Of a DNA stretch of 27,737 bases, positions 25,767-27,737 are shown one piece after another; within the stretch, counting starts at the first letter, position 1, and each line of letters opens with the position of its first letter. The stretch is from CAYXVU01 sp964468725. GTDB taxonomy: Bacteria; Acidobacteriota; Blastocatellia; UBA7656. Below the pieces are notes generated by a model, which worked only from the letters and a program-made list of their open reading frames with translations, searched no databases and had not been told where the DNA came from. The DNA lies in the NCBI GenBank assembly GCA_964468725.1, contig CAYXVU010000061.1:1-27737 (forward strand), in the 5' to 3' direction. The translations under genes were made by a program, and so were the position numbers.

Positions 25767-26585
25767 TTACAATAAGGCTTGCAACGCCTGGCCGGGATCC
25801 TCCGCGCGCATAAAACTTTCTCCCACCAAGTAGGCGTGATAGCCAGCCGCTTGTAACCGGGCAATGTCCTCTCGCTGATGAATTCCGCTTTCGCTGACCA
25901 GCAGTGTCTCTTTCGGCGCTTGCTTGGCCAATTGCACGGAAGTTTGCAGATCAACCTGAAAAGTCGTCAAATCGCGATTGTTCACGCCGATGGTGCTTGC
26001 GCCGACAGTCGTCGCACGTTGCATCTCGCTGGCGTTGTGAACTTCGACGAGCGCGTCAATTCCATGCTGTTTGGCCATCCCCAACAGATAGCTCAACAGA
26101 TCATCGCTGAGGATAGCAACGATCAACAAGATAGCCTGCGCCCCGGCTGCGACTGCTTCAACGACTTGATACTCATCGAAAATAAAGTCCTTGCGAAGCA
26201 GAGGGATATTCACGCGCTCACCGACGACGCGCAGATATTCGAGCGAGCCGCCGAAATGCTTCTCTTCAGTGAGTATCGAAATCGCTGCTGCGCCATTTGC
26301 CTTATAACTGCGCGCAATTTGCAGCGGTTCGAATGGCTCACGAAGAATGCCTTTCGAAGGCGAACGGCGTTTGATTTCGGCAATGATATTGATGCGGTCG
26401 GCGCGATTGAGCGCATCGAAAAATGAGTATTTGGGTTTGTGTAGTTGCGCAACTTCTCTCAGGTGTGACAACGGGACGCGATCTTTTGCTGCTGTCAGTT
26501 GTTTGACGCGGTCGCTGACGATGGTATCGAGAATGCCGCCCGCCGACAGCACGCCATCGGGTAGTGTTGAACCTGTTGCCGACAT
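25767..26585 (-). CDS. trpC: Indole-3-glycerol phosphate synthase
   Basis: TrpC closes the ring of CdRP to form indole-3-glycerol phosphate. The 272 residues form the usual TIM barrel. Family catalytic residues are visible: Glu70 and Lys72 in IIAEIKRRSPSKG, Lys132 in LLRKDF, Glu181 in LVEVH, Asn203 in GVNNRD, and Glu232-Ser233 in VSESG. It is a separate protein, not fused to TrpF. The start at 26585 is four bases after the trpG stop; an earlier in-frame ATG at 26636 would overlap trpG by 47 bases. Confidence 0.97.
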   Translation of the reverse strand: MSATGSTLPDGVLSAGGILDTIVSDRVKQLTAAKDRVPLSHLREVAQLHKPKYSFFDALNRADRINIIAEIKRRSPSKGILREPFEPLQIARSYKANGAAAISILTEEKHFGGSLEYLRVVGERVNIPLLRKDFIFDEYQVVEAVAAGAQAILLIVAILSDDLLSYLLGMAKQHGIDALVEVHNASEMQRATTVGASTIGVNNRDLTTFQVDLQTSVQLAKQAPKETLLVSESGIHQREDIARLQAAGYHAYLVGESFMRAEDPGQALQALL

Positions 26586-26589
26586 GTAA

Positions 26590-27162
26590 TTATCCGCAGG
26601 TGAGGGTGAGAAAGTTTTCCAGTAATTGCCTGCCATGTTCCGTCATCACCGATTCGGGATGGAATTGCACGCCTTCGACCGCAAACTCGCGGTGGCGCAA
26701 TCCCATAATCAACCCATCGGGAGTGGTGGCGGAAATCTCAAGGCATTCGGGCAAGTGGTCGTTTTCGACAATCAACGAGTGATAGCGAGTAGCATTGAAG
26801 CGATAGGGCAACCCTTTGAAGATGGTGCGCGAGTCATGACAAATCTGCGAAGTCTTGCCGTGCATCAAGTACGGCGCACGCACGACGCGCCCGCCGAAGG
26901 CTTGTCCGATGGATTGATTGCCGAGGCAGACGCCAAGTATGGGAACCATACCGGCGAATTGGCGAATGACATCGAGCGTGATGCCTGCTGTGTCAGGCGT
27001 GCCGGGGCCGGGTGAAATGACGATGCATTGTGGGCGGAGAGCGCGAATCTGATCGGGCGTGATTGCGTCATTACGAAAGACCTCGACCTTCTGGCCGAGT
27101 TCGCCGAGGTATTGCACGAGGTTATAAGTGAATGAATCGTAATTGTCTATGACGATAACCAT
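26590..27162 (-). CDS. trpG: Anthranilate synthase glutamine amidotransferase component
   Basis: TrpG supplies ammonia from glutamine to TrpE. The 190-residue class I amidotransferase begins MVIVIDNYDSFTYNL, has the oxyanion region SPGPGTP, the nucleophile Cys79 in GVCLGNQ, and the His168/Glu170 pair in QFHPES. The residue after CLG is Asn where most relatives have His. Proteins of this type may also serve PabB for folate, so PabA activity is possible. It is the first of five trp genes here; no trpE precedes it within the window. A TATAAT lies just before the ATG, and there is no Shine-Dalgarno site. Confidence 0.96.
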   Translation of the reverse strand: MVIVIDNYDSFTYNLVQYLGELGQKVEVFRNDAITPDQIRALRPQCIVISPGPGTPDTAGITLDVIRQFAGMVPILGVCLGNQSIGQAFGGRVVRAPYLMHGKTSQICHDSRTIFKGLPYRFNATRYHSLIVENDHLPECLEISATTPDGLIMGLRHREFAVEGVQFHPESVMTEHGRQLLENFLTLTCG

Positions 27163-27170
27163 CGGCAGGA

Positions 27171-27176
27171 ATTATA
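27171..27176 (-). promoter_or_regulatory. -10 element (TATAAT) close to the trpG start, possible leaderless promoter
   Basis: A perfect TATAAT on the minus strand ends eight bases before the trpG ATG. The predicted transcript would begin within about two bases of the start codon. No purine-rich ribosome site lies in between, which fits leaderless translation. A matching -35 is not evident. Confidence 0.4.
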
Positions 27177-27295
27177 GCGCGGCAGGTAGGAAGAAGGTAG
27201 CAGAGCTTGGTTTTTGTTCGTTGTCCGTCGTCCGTTGCCCTTTGAAGGCAGGAGCTTCCGGCAATCATCATCCTCATTCGCCTGCCCATCTTGTA
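27177..27295. other. Non-coding stretch upstream of trpG
   Basis: I see no gene here. It contains short imperfect heptamer-like repeats (TTGTCCG, TCGTCCG, 27219-27235) and a weak hairpin (GAAG 27244-27247 with CTTC 27255-27258). No tryptophan-rich leader peptide, T-box or tandem-Trp attenuator could be found on the minus strand before trpG. Confidence 0.5.
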
Positions 27296-27319
27296 ACGCA
27301 AAGTCGCAAAGGCGCAAAG
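27296..27319 (+). repeat. Three tandem octamers of the form NCGCAAAG
   Basis: ACGCAAAG (27296-27303), TCGCAAAG (27304-27311) and GCGCAAAG (27312-27319) are contiguous and differ only in the first base. The array abuts and overlaps the degenerate CRISPR-like repeat at 27303-27339. Confidence 0.75.
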
Positions 27320-27518
27320 GTCGTATCTTCGATTCTGACCGAGTCAAAGATCAGTTGGTAAGTAGTCGGACAGATTTACATCTCAGTATTTTGCGGTCTA
27401 AACCGTTGGAAACAAGTGCTCGGCATTCCAAAATAGTTCGCTAAAAAACTGTCCGAGTGCTTATCGGGTCGTACATGAGCCGTTTCAATCGGCTAATGAT
27501 CGCGTCTTCGATTCTGAC
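27303..27518 (-). CRISPR. Candidate minimal CRISPR array: two repeats, one spacer split by an insertion
   Basis: Minus strand: repeat 1 (27482-27518, 37 nt) begins GTCAGAATCGAAGA and ends GATTGAAAC, the common 3' end that gives a crRNA 5' handle. Repeat 2 (27303-27339) has the same first 14 bases, 20 of the first 24, and 26 of 37 overall; its 3' part is degenerate, as in leader-distal terminal repeats. The gap between them holds a TA-flanked element (27361-27461). Removing it with one TA gives a 39-nt spacer (27340-27360 joined to 27464-27481) and a 76-nt period, normal for CRISPR. No cas genes are in the window. With only two repeats, one of them degenerate, this remains a candidate. Confidence 0.5.
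27359..27463. mobile_element. MITE-like element with terminal inverted repeats and TA target duplication
   Basis: Ends AGTAGTCGGACAG (27361-27373) and CTGTCCGAGTGCT (27449-27461) are inverted copies with 11 of 13 matches. TA lies directly outside on both sides (27359-27360, 27462-27463), as expected for IS630/Tc1-mariner-type insertion. Inside, a second perfect inverted repeat, TATTTTG (27387-27393) and CAAAATA (27429-27435), is placed symmetrically, 13 bases from each terminal repeat. The 101-bp element has no coding capacity, so it would need a transposase in trans. Confidence 0.55.
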
Positions 27519-27737
27519 TGTCGGGCTTTTTCGGCCTTTGTTTTCAGCCCTTTACATGCCCTTTTGGGCTACCCCCCCGAAAATCCCCTCACTTTCTTGT
27601 CAAAATCGTTTGAAAATTTTGTCAGAAATTCTATTTAACTATCAAAGAACTCAACAATTAGCTCGTTTGGGCTAACCTCCCCCCTTTTTTGGCCTTTATG
27701 GGGTTAGCCCAAAAATCGGATTTTGGCTACGTCTTCT
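27519..27737 (-). promoter_or_regulatory. Candidate CRISPR leader (extends to the window edge)
   Basis: Reading the minus strand toward repeat 1, this stretch is AT-rich with runs of A, T and G, and has no convincing gene. It contains two related G-run motifs followed by a TAGCCCAAA-type string, near 27562-27577 and 27665-27688. A promoter-like pair TTGTTG (27652-27657) and TAGAAT (27628-27633), spaced 18 bases, points at the repeat. AT-rich, homopolymer-containing, non-coding sequence directly upstream of the first repeat is typical of CRISPR leaders. Confidence 0.4.
27666..27713. repeat. 12-bp perfect inverted repeat in the candidate leader
   Basis: TTTGGGCTAACC (27666-27677) and GGTTAGCCCAAA (27702-27713) are perfect inverted copies around a 24-base region with C- and T-runs. 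One G-T and one further G-C pair can extend the stem. A similar TTTGGGCTACC string also occurs once more at 27564-27574. It could be a hairpin, a protein-binding site, or a repeat of its own. Confidence 0.6.

Noticed and set aside
25670..25954. Upstream extension of the trpF reading frame
   Set aside because: It reads into the 3' part of trpC in another frame; TrpF proteins begin close to the KICG motif encoded after 25657.
27143..27444. Short open frames upstream of trpG on both strands
   Set aside because: They overlap each other and the tandem octamers, lack ribosome sites, and encode nothing recognisable; no Trp-rich leader peptide was found.
27457..27675. 72-codon plus-strand open frame over the candidate leader and repeat
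   Set aside because: The product has no family signature, and there is no ribosome site; the frame covers the repeat-like and homopolymer sequence.
1..27737. tRNA or rRNA genes, ribosomal frameshifts, complete insertion sequences
   Set aside because: I looked for cloverleaf-like arms and CCA ends in the gaps, for broken reading frames and for transposase genes, and found none that could be supported.

Overview
The window is a chromosomal stretch of a Gram-negative bacterium of moderate GC content. Nearly all of it is core housekeeping genes, closely packed. I think an acidobacterium (Blastocatellia-like) is most likely. The hints are the mix of genes, a secreted protein with carboxypeptidase-regulatory-like repeats, and the palindromic intergenic repeat. 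This is inference: the window has no rRNA or other decisive marker.

Layout. (1) 1-1912: the 3' part of a hybrid histidine kinase, cut by the window edge just after its phospho-histidine, with a degenerate receiver, a canonical receiver and an Hpt domain. (2) 2053-7062: a translation/transcription cluster, rimP-nusA-infB. It has a clear promoter and a terminator-like leader hairpin just before rimP. ylxR is missing between nusA and infB, and rbfA does not follow infB. (3) 7085-8503 (minus): tsaB-rimI, for tRNA t6A synthesis and ribosomal protein acetylation, convergent with infB. (4) 8647-13198 (plus): pfkA, mutS and a family 2 glycosyltransferase. A 66-bp palindromic repeat separates these from a convergent family 4 glycosyltransferase (13350-14462, minus). 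(5) 14588-22875 (plus): CPBP membrane protease, prepilin peptidase, periplasmic gamma-glutamyltransferase, tyrosyl-tRNA synthetase, an AarF/UbiB-type kinase, a YdeI/OmdA-like protein, and a secreted TIMP/NTR-like protein with beta-sandwich repeats. (6) 22896-27162 (minus): tryptophan genes in the order trpG-trpC-trpF-trpB-trpA, without trpE or trpD.

The last 575 bases (27163-27737) hold no convincing gene but are the most structured part of the window. On the minus strand they read as an AT-rich, G-run-containing leader, then a 37-nt repeat ending in GATTGAAAC, and 179 bp further on a second copy that keeps the 5' part of the repeat but has lost the 3' part. Between the two copies lies a 101-bp element with 13-bp terminal inverted repeats, flanked by TA on both sides. 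Removing the element and one TA restores a repeat-to-repeat period of 76 nt, that is a 37-nt repeat plus a 39-nt spacer. I read this as a minimal, leader-linked CRISPR array (two repeats, one spacer) whose spacer was split by a TA-targeting MITE. No cas gene lies in the window; the sequence beyond 27737 is where one might be found.

Functionally, the rimP-nusA-infB, tsaB-rimI and tyrS genes serve translation and tRNA modification. mutS does mismatch repair and pfkA glycolysis. The two glycosyltransferases probably build cell-surface glycans. The prepilin peptidase serves type IV pili or type II secretion. The trp genes carry out most of the pathway from chorismate to tryptophan.
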